Positions 1 through 6,482 of a stretch of 9,484 bases of DNA are shown piece by piece (within the stretch, counting starts at the first letter, position 1; every line of letters begins with the position of its first letter). Source of the stretch: an uncultured Aeromonadales bacterium (GTDB lineage: Bacteria; Pseudomonadota; Gammaproteobacteria; Enterobacterales; Succinivibrionaceae); contig CADBNP010000212.1 in the NCBI GenBank assembly GCA_902796095.1, forward strand, positions 1-9,484, given 5' to 3'. The position numbers and the translations under genes were made by a program. The notes beneath the pieces were generated by a model that ran no database searches, had not been told where the DNA came from, and saw nothing but the letters and a program-made list of their open reading frames with translations.

Positions 1-203
1 GTTATATCATTCCCGTCAATGAAAACCTGACCGCCGTTGCTGGCTATGATACCTACAATCATGTAAAAGGAGGTTGTTTTACCGGCACCGTTGGCACCAA
101 GAAGACCGACAATCTGACCGGAGGATACCTCCAGGGTAACATCCTTGACCACCTCGCGATCCTTGTAGATCTTTTTTAAATTAACTGCCCTAAGCGTTGA
201 CAT
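1..203 (-). CDS. lptB: LptB, LPS export ABC transporter ATPase (N-terminal part, cut by window edge)
   Basis: Only the first 67 codons are present; the gene continues beyond position 1. The start is ATG at 203-201. The product is the cytoplasmic ATPase that, with LptF and LptG, powers extraction of lipopolysaccharide from the inner membrane. What is seen: the start MSTLRAVNLKKIYKDREVV, followed by a Walker A loop GANGAGKT at about residues 36-43 and then TSFYMIVGI, which is the characteristic LptB version of this region. The Walker B, signature and H-loop motifs lie outside the window. It follows lptA by a 95-bp gap, unlike the overlapping genes upstream, and that gap holds a possible promoter of its own. 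Assignment rests on the N-terminal match and on the canonical kdsD-kdsC-lptC-lptA-lptB order. Confidence 0.93.
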   Translation of the reverse strand, partial: MSTLRAVNLKKIYKDREVVKDVTLEVSSGQIVGLLGANGAGKTTSFYMIVGIIASNGGQVFIDGNDI

Positions 204-224
204 AAAACACCATTTCCTAGTCTG

Positions 225-253
225 ATTCTAATTTAATCTCAGTTATCTTTGAA
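225..253 (-). promoter_or_regulatory. Candidate sigma-70 promoter for lptB
   Basis: On the minus strand, TTCAAA (253-248) is followed by a 17-bp spacer and TAGAAT (230-225), matching the -35 and -10 consensus at 4/6 and 5/6. The predicted start is an A near 218, giving a leader of only about 15 nt in which AGGAAATGG serves as a weak ribosome site. It lies in the only real gap of the kds-lpt cluster, so lptB may be partly transcribed on its own. This is prediction by eye. Confidence 0.35.
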
Positions 254-298
254 TTTACACCGTCATAAAACATTCCGCTTTGTGATCTATCGGGAAGT

Positions 299-856
299 TC
301 AGTTACCTGACTTTAAAGGATTTTTCTTCTGCTCCAGCTGTTCCGGGATCAGCACGGTATGAACCCGTCCTCCCGATGCGCCGGAGGACGTGGCATTCAT
401 CTGGGATTTACGCATGTCATAGGTAATTCTTTCACTTCTGATCTCATTGTCATGCTTGCGGACATAGGCACCGCCCTCCACCAGAATAAATTTTGCGGTA
501 ATGTCATAGCTCAGAGTGCGTCCCTCGGCCCGAACCTTCGTTCCGTCATCCAGAGTCTCCGTATAGACGGCGGGCTTCGATGCGGATCCGACTGCAAGAA
601 GCCTGCTGTGCTGATTCTTTGCCTTGTTCTCTCTGAACACCTCGACACGGTCGGCGGTGATAAGTATGGTTCCCTGATGAATTTCCACATTCGAGGTAAA
701 AACTATGTGATCATTATTCATATCAGCCTGCTGACTGTCGGAATCAATAGTAATTTTTTCCCTGAGATCAGACTGCCTGGCATCGGCACAGGAAACACCG
801 AAACAAAGACATACGGCACTAGTTATTGTCAAAATCTTCCGGATATATAACCGCAT
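299..856 (-). CDS. lptA: LptA, periplasmic LPS-bridge protein
   Basis: 185 residues, close to the usual LptA length. LptA polymerises as a beta-jellyroll bridge between LptC in the inner membrane and LptD in the outer membrane and carries lipopolysaccharide across the periplasm. What is seen: a basic start MRLYIRK, a hydrophobic core to about residue 22, and a likely signal peptidase site after ADA at residue 26 (or after SCA at 24). An OstA-like beta-rich region follows with the patterns VFTSNVEIHQGTILITADRVEV and AEGRTLSYDI. The tail GGRVHTVLIPEQL matches the conserved LptA end. ATG at 856-854 is preceded by a good ribosome site, AAGGGGA. The first 38 bases overlap the end of lptC, so translational coupling is likely. 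Confidence 0.95.
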   Translation of the reverse strand: MRLYIRKILTITSAVCLCFGVSCADARQSDLREKITIDSDSQQADMNNDHIVFTSNVEIHQGTILITADRVEVFRENKAKNQHSRLLAVGSASKPAVYTETLDDGTKVRAEGRTLSYDITAKFILVEGGAYVRKHDNEIRSERITYDMRKSQMNATSSGASGGRVHTVLIPEQLEQKKNPLKSGN

Positions 857-1403
857 TGCAATTCCCCTTAAAATTAAAAACCTTTGTATCCAGATTACCC
901 TTCAGTTCACCGCAGCGGTTCTCGGTTCCCGCTGTTCCGGAGATGGTCACCTCCCGATCACTGCTGATGTCATGAGAGTTGAGATCAAACTGCAGATAGG
1001 AGGCCCTCATATTCCAGCCGCCCTGTCCGGAATCCTTTTTTGATCCCTTTATCAGAACGTTTCCGTTGAGAGACAGAAATTCACCGGCATTGAAATAGCC
1101 CTGATCTGCGGAAATTTCCCAGCTGTCCGGCTTTGCTTCCGGAAACCTTCTGAAAACGTACGGATGATCATAGTAGGTTGTATCAGATACTCTGTAGTAC
1201 TCCATTTTTTTCGAGCTGAACTTCATGTCTACCTGCCCCGCAGAGTCAAGGACAACGGTAGTCAGTCCCGTTCCGATAAAGGACGGACGGTAGTCCCTTT
1301 CAACAGAAACAGGCTCCGACACATCAACAACCGCAATGTAGTAAACCATGGCGGCACTGGCGAACAGAATACAGATAATGGCGAACAGATGTCTTTTTCT
1401 CAC
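819..1403 (-). CDS. lptC: LptC, inner-membrane LPS transport protein
   Basis: 194 residues, typical of LptC (about 190). LptC is a bitopic inner-membrane protein that takes lipopolysaccharide from LptBFG and hands it to LptA. What is seen: one membrane segment at about residues 5-24 with an RKRH start, then a periplasmic LptC-type beta-jellyroll. Family-like stretches include IGTGLTTVVLDSAGQ, WEISADQGYF, LNGNVLIKG and DISSDREVTISG. The start codon is GTG (1403-1401), chosen because it overlaps the kdsC stop as GTGA, has AAGAGA about 7 nt upstream, and gives the membrane anchor directly. The stop TAG is at 821-819, inside the beginning of lptA. Confidence 0.95.
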   Translation of the reverse strand: MRKRHLFAIICILFASAAMVYYIAVVDVSEPVSVERDYRPSFIGTGLTTVVLDSAGQVDMKFSSKKMEYYRVSDTTYYDHPYVFRRFPEAKPDSWEISADQGYFNAGEFLSLNGNVLIKGSKKDSGQGGWNMRASYLQFDLNSHDISSDREVTISGTAGTENRCGELKGNLDTKVFNFKGNCNAVIYPEDFDNN

Positions 1404-1945
1404 TGCGAAATCTCTTTATGATCAAGCATGCCGTGGCACTGAAGGATAATATCGGTAACCTCTCTCACCGCACCGTTGCCGCCTATATTGACAGTAACAA
1501 AATCAGCCTCTCTGAGTACCAGGGGATGGGCATCCCTCACCGCCGCACCGATGCCGACGGCTCTCATCAGAGGAAGATCAATCACATCGTCACCGATATA
1601 AAGACATTCCTCCGGCTCAATTTCCATTTCTGCTCTTATGCGATCAAACTCCCGGCATTTGTCCCTGACACCCTGACAGATGTACCTTGCGCCCAGGGAT
1701 TTCATTCTTCTCTCCACCAGGGGAGATTCACGTCCGGTAATAACTCCGAATTCAACGCTGCAGGATCTCAGAGCAACAATGCCGCTGCCGTCCTTTGCAT
1801 TAAAGGACTTAATCTCGTCTCCGGAAGCGGTCATATATATCTTGCCATCGGACAGAACTCCGTCCACATCGGAAATAACAAGTTTTATTTTCTTAAAGGC
1901 TTCAAAAAGTCCGTCGCTGATGTTCTGATACAGAGTCTCTACCAT
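1400..1945 (-). CDS. kdsC: KdsC, KDO 8-phosphate phosphatase
   Basis: 181 residues. It hydrolyses 3-deoxy-D-manno-octulosonate 8-phosphate to KDO, the inner-core sugar of lipopolysaccharide, in the cytoplasm. It is a small HAD phosphatase of the C0 type without a cap domain. What is seen: motif I ISDVDGVLSDG with the catalytic aspartates at about D26 and D28, motif II ITGRES near 69-74, the motif III lysine in QGVRDK (about K96), and motif IV YIGDDVIDLP near 116-125. The AHPLVLREADFVT and GGNGAVREV stretches are typical of KdsC. The start ATG overlaps the kdsD stop by one base (TAATG), and its own stop overlaps the lptC start by four, so the genes are translated in tight coupling. Confidence 0.97.
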   Translation of the reverse strand: MVETLYQNISDGLFEAFKKIKLVISDVDGVLSDGKIYMTASGDEIKSFNAKDGSGIVALRSCSVEFGVITGRESPLVERRMKSLGARYICQGVRDKCREFDRIRAEMEIEPEECLYIGDDVIDLPLMRAVGIGAAVRDAHPLVLREADFVTVNIGGNGAVREVTDIILQCHGMLDHKEISQ

Positions 1946-2934
1946 TAAAATACTCCCGCAGTCAGAAGATCGTGCATGTTGAACGCTCCGATAAGACGGT
2001 TTGATTTGTCGGTAACCAGAAGACTGTTTATATGATACGACTGCATGATCTCCAGGGATTTGGCTGCCAGCATGTCCTCGGGAACAGTAATACAGCCGAC
2101 CTTGATCACCTGGGAAATCGGCAGATTGATGGACAAATCCTTGTCCAGCACACGGCGCAGATCACCGTCGGTAAATATTCCGAATACTGTGCCGTCATCA
2201 TTCACCACCGCCACGGTACCAAGTCCCTTACTGGTCATTTCCACAAGCGCCTCCTTGACGGATGTTTCCTTTGAAACCACAGGCAGATCATCGCCTGAAT
2301 GCATGATTTTGCTGTTGCGGAGAAGAAGTTTGCGACCAAGAGCACCGCCGGGATGACTCATGGCGAAATCCTTGGCGGAAAAGCCTTTTGCCTCAAGAAG
2401 TGCTATGGCAAGGGCGTCTCCCATAACCAGAGTCGTTGTAGTACTGGATGTAGGGGCCAGATTAAGCGGGCATGCCTCCTGGGCCACATGAATGCAGAGA
2501 TGTATATCACTCTCCTTCGCCATGGTGGAGGATTCATTGCCTGTTATACAAATCAGAGTGATGTCAAGACGCTTGAGCACCGGGATCAGTGTTATTATTT
2601 CCGCACTTTCTCCGGAATTGGAAATGGCGATAACCAGATCATCCTGTCCTATCATTCCCAGATCTCCGTGAGCGGCCTCACCGGGATGCACAAAAAAGGA
2701 CGGTGTTCCGGTGGAGGCGAAGGTGGCGGCCATCTTTGAGCCGATATGACCGGATTTGCCCATGCCGGTAACGATGACCTTCCCCTTCACGTTAAGGATT
2801 GCCTCACAGGCGGCGGCAAAGGATGTATCCCTGATATAGGGCTCTATAGACTGAAGAGCGTCAATCTCCTCATGAAGAACCCGCACTCCGGTTTCACTGA
2901 AATTGAAATTTTTATCCATATTATCCATACCCAA
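1945..2934 (-). CDS. kdsD: KdsD, D-arabinose 5-phosphate isomerase
   Basis: 329 residues, as in E. coli (328). It isomerises ribulose 5-phosphate to arabinose 5-phosphate, the first step toward KDO. What is seen: an N-terminal SIS domain (about 40-180) with GMGKSGHIGSKMAATFASTG, HPGEAAHGDLGM and ISNSGESAE, then two CBS repeats (about 210-325) with IFTDGDLRRV and NSLLVTD. Residues K60, H89, E112 and H194 sit where the known catalytic residues of KdsD fall. The start is uncertain: TTG at 2934 has GGAA 7 nt upstream, while ATG at 2928 or 2919 would shorten the protein by 2 or 5 residues. It is the first gene of the cluster; yrbG, which precedes it in E. coli, is absent here. I could not find a convincing promoter. 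Confidence 0.97.
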   Translation of the reverse strand: MGMDNMDKNFNFSETGVRVLHEEIDALQSIEPYIRDTSFAAACEAILNVKGKVIVTGMGKSGHIGSKMAATFASTGTPSFFVHPGEAAHGDLGMIGQDDLVIAISNSGESAEIITLIPVLKRLDITLICITGNESSTMAKESDIHLCIHVAQEACPLNLAPTSSTTTTLVMGDALAIALLEAKGFSAKDFAMSHPGGALGRKLLLRNSKIMHSGDDLPVVSKETSVKEALVEMTSKGLGTVAVVNDDGTVFGIFTDGDLRRVLDKDLSINLPISQVIKVGCITVPEDMLAAKSLEIMQSYHINSLLVTDKSNRLIGAFNMHDLLTAGVF

Positions 2935-3030
2935 ACACTGTTTCCGACTGACGACAAACGCCGGATCAAAATATATTCGCAGTTCTCCCGTGATCTGCGG
3001 GCAGAAGATCTCCGATTCTCCTAACCGGTT

Positions 3031-3070
3031 AAAAAAGGCTGATTGCTGATAAAATTCAGTCAGAAAGCCT
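3031..3070 (-). terminator. Possible second terminator or attenuator ahead of kdsD
   Basis: On the minus strand AGGCT (3070-3066) can pair with AGCCT (3040-3036), with an inner CTGA/TCAG helix separated by an internal loop, and the stem is followed at once by six T residues (3036-3031). It is weaker than the terminator just upstream at 3101-3141. It could be a backup stop for glk read-through, or it could attenuate transcripts heading into kdsD, whose own promoter I cannot locate. Confidence 0.4.
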
Positions 3071-3100
3071 GAAAAAAAGCAGAAAACACATGTCTACAGT

Positions 3101-3141
3101 AAAAAAGCACCGTACTTCAAAGGAAGTAACAGTGCCTTTTT
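3101..3141 (-). terminator. Rho-independent terminator downstream of glk / candidate sRNA
   Basis: The stem pairs GGCAC-type and TACTTC/GAAGTA arms around an AAAG loop, with a small internal loop (CG against ACA), and is flanked by A and T runs on both sides. On the minus strand it ends GTGC followed by six T. It closes transcripts from glk and from the candidate RNA at 3101-3245. The flanking runs make it potentially bidirectional, although no plus-strand gene reads into it. Confidence 0.85.
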
Positions 3142-3245
3142 AGCAGACAGCTGTCCAAATTCAGAACTCGGCATACCTACCCAGGGACTTCGGACATCCC
3201 TTCAGTCCGGCCCCGGCACAATCTTCTGCAAACCAGGACTGTCTG
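3101..3245 (-). ncRNA. Candidate small RNA in the glk 3' region
   Basis: I do not recognise the family. About 145 nt lie between a promoter-like element (3252-3281) and a terminator. The predicted first base, 3245, is also the first base of a closing stem: CAGACAG (3245-3239) pairs perfectly with CTGTCTG (3150-3144), and three more pairs form across a 3-nt bulge (TCC with GGA at 3156-3154). The enclosed part has three mutually exclusive short hairpins between 3183 and 3209: AGGGA/TCCCT, GGACT/AGTCC and CGGAC/GTCCG. The 3' end is a U-rich terminator of the kind Hfq binds. It lacks the 4.5S core and the size of 6S RNA. It may instead be a processed glk 3' end, or no functional RNA at all. Confidence 0.4.
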
Positions 3246-3251
3246 TTTCGA

Positions 3252-3281
3252 ATCATATTACGGGAAGGGACTCGCCGTCAG
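3252..3281 (-). promoter_or_regulatory. Candidate promoter for the RNA downstream of glk
   Basis: On the minus strand CTGACG (3281-3276, 4/6) is followed by an 18-bp spacer and TATGAT (3257-3252, 5/6). It begins only six bases after the glk stop codon. The predicted start at 3245 coincides with the first base of the paired-end structure, which is the main reason to take it seriously. Confidence 0.35.
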
Positions 3282-3287
3282 TTCTGA

Positions 3288-4250
3288 TTACAGCTTATAA
3301 CCGATACTCTGTCTGAGATAGGCACCGCTTCCAAGCAGACCGACGGCCTCATGGGTAACAACAAAAACAGGGATCTGGGACAGATACTTGTCAAATCTTC
3401 CCTTCTCTTCAAATGCCTTGCGGAAGCCTGAAGACTGGAAGGCATCGACAAAACGCGGAACAATGCCTCCGGCAATATAAACGCCACCGAAGGTTCCCAT
3501 GCTGAGAGCCAGATTTCCGCCGAATCTGCCCATAAGCTGACAGAACATTCTGAAGGTTCTGACACAGTCTTCATCAGTGTTGTTGAGAGCCTTGGCGGTG
3601 ATATCCTTAGGCATGTAGTTTTCCGGCTCCCGATCATCAGAACGGACAATGGCGTTGTAGATATTTACCAGACCCGGACCTGAGAGAACCCGTTCAAAGG
3701 ACACGTGATTGAACATCTTTCTGAGCTGAAACAGCACCTTGTCCTCCTCCTCGGTATGAGGAGCAAAATCCACATGTCCGCCCTCGCCCGGCAGAGGAAG
3801 CCATACACCGGCATGATACACCAGGTGGGCCACGCCGAGGCCGGTACCGGCTCCGTATATGGCAATCGGCTTGCCCTTCACCGGCTCACCGCCGCCGATC
3901 TTGATCATGTCATCCTGCTTCAGAGCGGGGATCGCCATGGAAACCGCCGTGAAGTCATTGATGATTTCCAGCGTCTCCAACTCCATGCTTGCCTTCATTT
4001 CCTGGATGGAAAACTTCCAGGTATGATTTGTCATCTGAACCCAGTCTCCTGTTATCGGACAGGCAATGGCAATGCAGGCATGATCCACACTGACTCCAAC
4101 ATCGGCAAGATACTGTCTGGCACATGCTTCCAGCGTAGGAAAATCAAGTCCCGAATATACCTTTACCTGAGAAATTTCGCCGCTGTCCAGCTCAACAAGA
4201 GCAAAACGGGCATTTGTGCCGCCGATATCGCCAACGAGACTAAGTGACAT
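3288..4250 (-). CDS. glk: Glucokinase, E. coli Glk type
   Basis: 320 residues, against 321 in E. coli. It phosphorylates cytoplasmic glucose with ATP to glucose 6-phosphate. What is seen: the phosphate loop LVGDIGGTNARFAL (about residues 5-18), CIAIACPITGDW, the catalytic aspartate in EIINDFTAVS (D99), the second nucleotide-binding segment YGAGTGLGVAHLV, the sugar-binding PGEGGHVDFAP (E156, H159), RVLSGPGLVN, and AGGIVPRF near the end. ATG at 4250 was chosen over an in-frame upstream start at 4310 because it gives the family N-terminus and has GGAGA 6 nt before it. The gene stands alone, between a 582-bp gap upstream and a 353-bp gap downstream, and so probably has its own promoter and terminator. 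Confidence 0.97.
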   Translation of the reverse strand: MSLSLVGDIGGTNARFALVELDSGEISQVKVYSGLDFPTLEACARQYLADVGVSVDHACIAIACPITGDWVQMTNHTWKFSIQEMKASMELETLEIINDFTAVSMAIPALKQDDMIKIGGGEPVKGKPIAIYGAGTGLGVAHLVYHAGVWLPLPGEGGHVDFAPHTEEEDKVLFQLRKMFNHVSFERVLSGPGLVNIYNAIVRSDDREPENYMPKDITAKALNNTDEDCVRTFRMFCQLMGRFGGNLALSMGTFGGVYIAGGIVPRFVDAFQSSGFRKAFEEKGRFDKYLSQIPVFVVTHEAVGLLGSGAYLRQSIGYKL

Positions 4251-4600
4251 AAGAATTCTCCAAATTTTGTAATAATGCTTTCCGAAGAGAAAAGTGACTG
4301 CGAAGCGCAATCCTGCAAATCAGTTCTTCTCCGGCACCTGATTCATACGCCCGAACTGGCTCTGTGCACCGGCGGGACATATTTTCCGATCCCTGAAAGA
4401 ATCGTACATTCTGTCTCACTAATGTCCGTTCCGGTTTCAGGCGCCGGTGTCCCGGTACATGCAAACACATCAGCGTTTTCCGCCATCCGACTTCAGAACA
4501 GTCTTTTCACCGCCGAAAAGATTCAGGCGAACGCTCCGGCAGGTGCGGATCCTGTTCACGCAAATCGGCATGGAACGCCGGTTCAGCAGAGGAACCATAT
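4251..4600 (-). other. Long gene-free leader of glk, with inverted repeats
   Basis: No convincing protein-coding gene is visible on either strand. If the promoter at 4608-4636 is used, the glk mRNA has a leader of about 350 nt. Two 13-base blocks, at 4367-4379 and 4442-4454, carry the same complementary pieces in swapped order, so either CACCGGCG/CGCCGGTG or CGGGACA/TGTCCCG can pair but not both. Between them ACATT (4406-4410) and AATGT (4421-4425) form a small hairpin. The glk ribosome site lies close to the ATG at about 4257-4261. I recognise no riboswitch class. It may be a regulatory leader or merely spacer DNA. Confidence 0.3.
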
Positions 4601-4607
4601 ACAGTCA

Positions 4608-4636
4608 AAAATATATTTGTTCACTGATTTTGTCAA
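4608..4636 (-). promoter_or_regulatory. Candidate sigma-70 promoter for glk
   Basis: On the minus strand a perfect TTGACA (4636-4631) is followed by a 17-bp spacer and TATTTT (4613-4608, 4/6). Transcription would start near 4601. A short inverted repeat, CGGCA-CATA-TGCCG (4651-4664), lies just upstream and could bind a regulator. I found no comparably good promoter nearer the glk start. Confidence 0.45.
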
Positions 4637-4780
4637 GCAAAATAAGACTCCGGCACATATGCCGCGAGCAGTGTCCGGGTAATCATCATGCAGCACCGGA
4701 AAGATGCGGAGGAATGATATTTTCAGAGAAACGGCAGCATGAAACTGAAGGTAATCTTCTGTTCAGATCAGTCTGGTTAT

Positions 4781-4822
4781 AAAAAATCCCCGGGATCATG
4801 AACATTGTGCCAGCCCGGGGAT
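4781..4822 (-). terminator. Rho-independent terminator of the guaBA operon
   Basis: A 9-bp GC-rich stem, ATCCCCGGG (4786-4794) with CCCGGGGAT (4814-4822), has a 19-nt loop and on the minus strand is followed by TTTTTTATAA. It begins about 10 bases after the guaA stop codon and is the strongest terminator in the window. Confidence 0.92.
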
Positions 4823-4832
4823 CTGTCAGATT

Positions 4833-6410
4833 CTACTCCCACTCGATAGTTGCAGGAGGCTTTCCTGAAATATCATAAACGACACGGCTTATTCCGCTGA
4901 TTTCATTGATAATTCTGTTTGAAACTCTTCCCAGAAGATCATATGGAAGTTCGGCCCACTTTGCTGTCATAAAGTCTATTGTCTGAACAGCTCTCAATGA
5001 TACAACATAATCATAGCGACGGCCGTCACCCATAACACCCACAGACTTCACCGGCAGAAAAACAACAAAAGCCTGGCTTACCCTGTCATACCAGCCCGAT
5101 TTTCTCAGTTCCTCGATAAAGATGGCATCAGCCTGTCTCAGCAGATCGCAGTACTCCTTTCTGACCTCACCGAGAACGCGCACACCGAGACCTGGTCCCG
5201 GGAACGGATGACGGTAAAGCATTTCCTTCGGAAGTCCCAGCTCAACACCGATCTTTCTCACCTCATCCTTGAAGAGTTCTCTCAGAGGCTCCACCAGTGA
5301 AAAGTGAAGATCCTCCGGCAGTCCCCCCACATTGTGATGGGATTTGATGACATGAGCCTTGCCGGTTTTGGCCGCAGCCGATTCTATGACGTCGGGATAA
5401 ATTGTACCCTGGGCCAGGAATTTAACGTTCTCCAGCTTGTGAGCCTCGGCGGCAAAAACATCAATAAAAGCCTTGCCGATGGCCTTGCGCTTTGCCTCCG
5501 GATCACTCACTCCCTTCAATCTTTCAAGGAAGGTGGATTCCGCATCGGCATATACTATATTCAGTCCGAATCTGTCGCCGAACATCTCTCTGACCTGTCT
5601 TCCCTCATTGAGGCGAAGGAGACCGTTATCCACAAACACGCAGATCAGATTGTCGCCGATGGCCCTGTGCAGCAGCATGGCTGTTACAGAGGAATCAACA
5701 CCTCCGGAAAGTCCGAGAAGAACCTTCTCACCACCTACAGTTTTTCGAATCTTTTCCACCGCATCACTGATTATGTTGGCCGGAGTCCACTCAGTTTCAA
5801 GTCTGCAGATCCTTCTTACAAAATTTTCAAAGATCTCATAGCCCTTTTTGGTATGGGTGACCTCAGGATGGAACTGAACACCGTAAAACTGCTTTTCAGG
5901 ATTGAAAAAGGCGGCATAAGGGCAACTGTCGGTGGAGGCAACTGTTTCAAAGCCGGCAGGGATCGCTGAAACCCGGTCACCGTGACTCATCCATACCTCC
6001 AGCAGATCTCTGCCGTCATCAGCTTTTCCGTCGCTCAGTCCCTCAAAAAGAGGACATCTGCCGTTCAGAGTCACAGCGGCATAACCAAACTCCTTTTTAT
6101 CGGAAGTGTCAACTGCGCCGCCCAGCTGATGTGCCATGGTCTGCATGCCGTAGCAGATGCCTAAAACAGGCACTCCGGCATCAAAAACATACCCTGGAGC
6201 CCGCGGGGAGCCTGTCTCTGTAACAGACTCAGGACCTCCTGACAGAATGATACCGTCTGGATGAAACTCCTTAATCTGCTCGTCAGTCACATCCCATGAC
6301 CAGAGTTCGCAGTAAACACCAATCTCACGGATCCGGCGGGCTATAAGCTGGGTTACCTGGGAGCCGAAATCCAGGATCAGGATCTTTTGTGCATAAATAT
6401 TCTGAGACAT
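4833..6410 (-). CDS. guaA: GMP synthase (glutamine-hydrolysing), GuaA
   Basis: 525 residues, exactly the E. coli length. It aminates XMP to GMP using glutamine and ATP. What is seen: an N-terminal class I glutamine amidotransferase domain (about 1-205) with nucleophile C86 in GICYGMQ and the partner H181 and E183 in QFHPEV. The ATP-pyrophosphatase domain follows, with its P-loop SGGVDSS at about 235-241 and CVFVDNGLL. The C-terminal XMP-binding and dimerisation domain includes HPFPGPGLGVRVLGE and ends KPPATIEWE. It lies 72 bp downstream of guaB in the same direction, so the two form the usual guaBA operon. The ribosome site before ATG 6410 is weak (GGA about 9 nt upstream), within a 14-bp AT-rich palindrome (6414-6427). 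Confidence 0.98.
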   Translation of the reverse strand: MSQNIYAQKILILDFGSQVTQLIARRIREIGVYCELWSWDVTDEQIKEFHPDGIILSGGPESVTETGSPRAPGYVFDAGVPVLGICYGMQTMAHQLGGAVDTSDKKEFGYAAVTLNGRCPLFEGLSDGKADDGRDLLEVWMSHGDRVSAIPAGFETVASTDSCPYAAFFNPEKQFYGVQFHPEVTHTKKGYEIFENFVRRICRLETEWTPANIISDAVEKIRKTVGGEKVLLGLSGGVDSSVTAMLLHRAIGDNLICVFVDNGLLRLNEGRQVREMFGDRFGLNIVYADAESTFLERLKGVSDPEAKRKAIGKAFIDVFAAEAHKLENVKFLAQGTIYPDVIESAAAKTGKAHVIKSHHNVGGLPEDLHFSLVEPLRELFKDEVRKIGVELGLPKEMLYRHPFPGPGLGVRVLGEVRKEYCDLLRQADAIFIEELRKSGWYDRVSQAFVVFLPVKSVGVMGDGRRYDYVVSLRAVQTIDFMTAKWAELPYDLLGRVSNRIINEISGISRVVYDISGKPPATIEWE

Positions 6411-6430
6411 ATAAAAATCCGGATTTTATA

Positions 6431-6470
6431 AAAATGAAAAGGCAGATCCCGGAAAATCACAGGATCTGCC
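6431..6470 (-). terminator. Intercistronic hairpin with U-run between guaB and guaA
   Basis: GGCAGATCC and GGATCTGCC (6441-6449 and 6462-6470) form a 9-bp perfect stem with a 12-nt loop. On the minus strand it is followed by TTTTCATTTTT. It has the form of an intrinsic terminator but lies inside an operon, so it probably acts as a partial terminator or as a 3'-end stabiliser for guaB mRNA. Confidence 0.65.
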
Positions 6471-6482
6471 GCATAAGAACTC

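Noticed and set aside
276..298. Sigma-E type promoter before lptB (GAACTT on the minus strand)
   Set aside because: No acceptable -10 element lies 15-17 bp downstream of it.
787..793. Lipoprotein signal (GVSC) in LptA
   Set aside because: The -3 position is Gly, not Leu/Val/Ile, and LptA is a soluble periplasmic protein; SCA or ADA cleavage by signal peptidase I fits better.
359..850. 163-residue open frame on the plus strand
   Set aside because: It is antisense to lptA, which has a clear family match. The predicted protein has no signal, motif or ribosome site that I can see.
3101..3245. 4.5S (SRP) or 6S RNA identity for the candidate RNA
   Set aside because: The conserved SRP core with its GGAA loop and AGCAGCC segment is absent, and the length and central bubble of 6S RNA are not matched.
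3247..3254. TTCGAATC resembling a tRNA T-loop
   Set aside because: The flanking bases do not form a T-stem, and no acceptor or anticodon arms are present on either strand.
4251..4310. Longer glucokinase from the in-frame ATG at 4310
   Set aside because: The extra 20 residues do not fit the family, while the ATG at 4250 has a strong ribosome site and gives the normal Glk N-terminus.
4275..4682. 135-residue plus-strand frame in the glk upstream gap
   Set aside because: Composition is irregular, no family pattern or good ribosome site is visible, and it runs antisense through the candidate glk promoter. A 76-residue minus-strand frame at 4240-4470 was rejected for similar reasons; it overlaps the glk start and its ribosome site.
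5626..5634. Perfect DnaA-box sequence TTATCCACA
   Set aside because: It encodes the conserved VDNG of GuaA and is a single copy, so chance inside coding sequence is the simpler explanation. The two TTATCCATA copies at 2913-2931 likewise lie in the kdsD start.
5304..5969. 221-residue open frame on the plus strand
   Set aside because: It lies entirely antisense to guaA over its strongly conserved domains; long antisense frames are expected with this codon usage.
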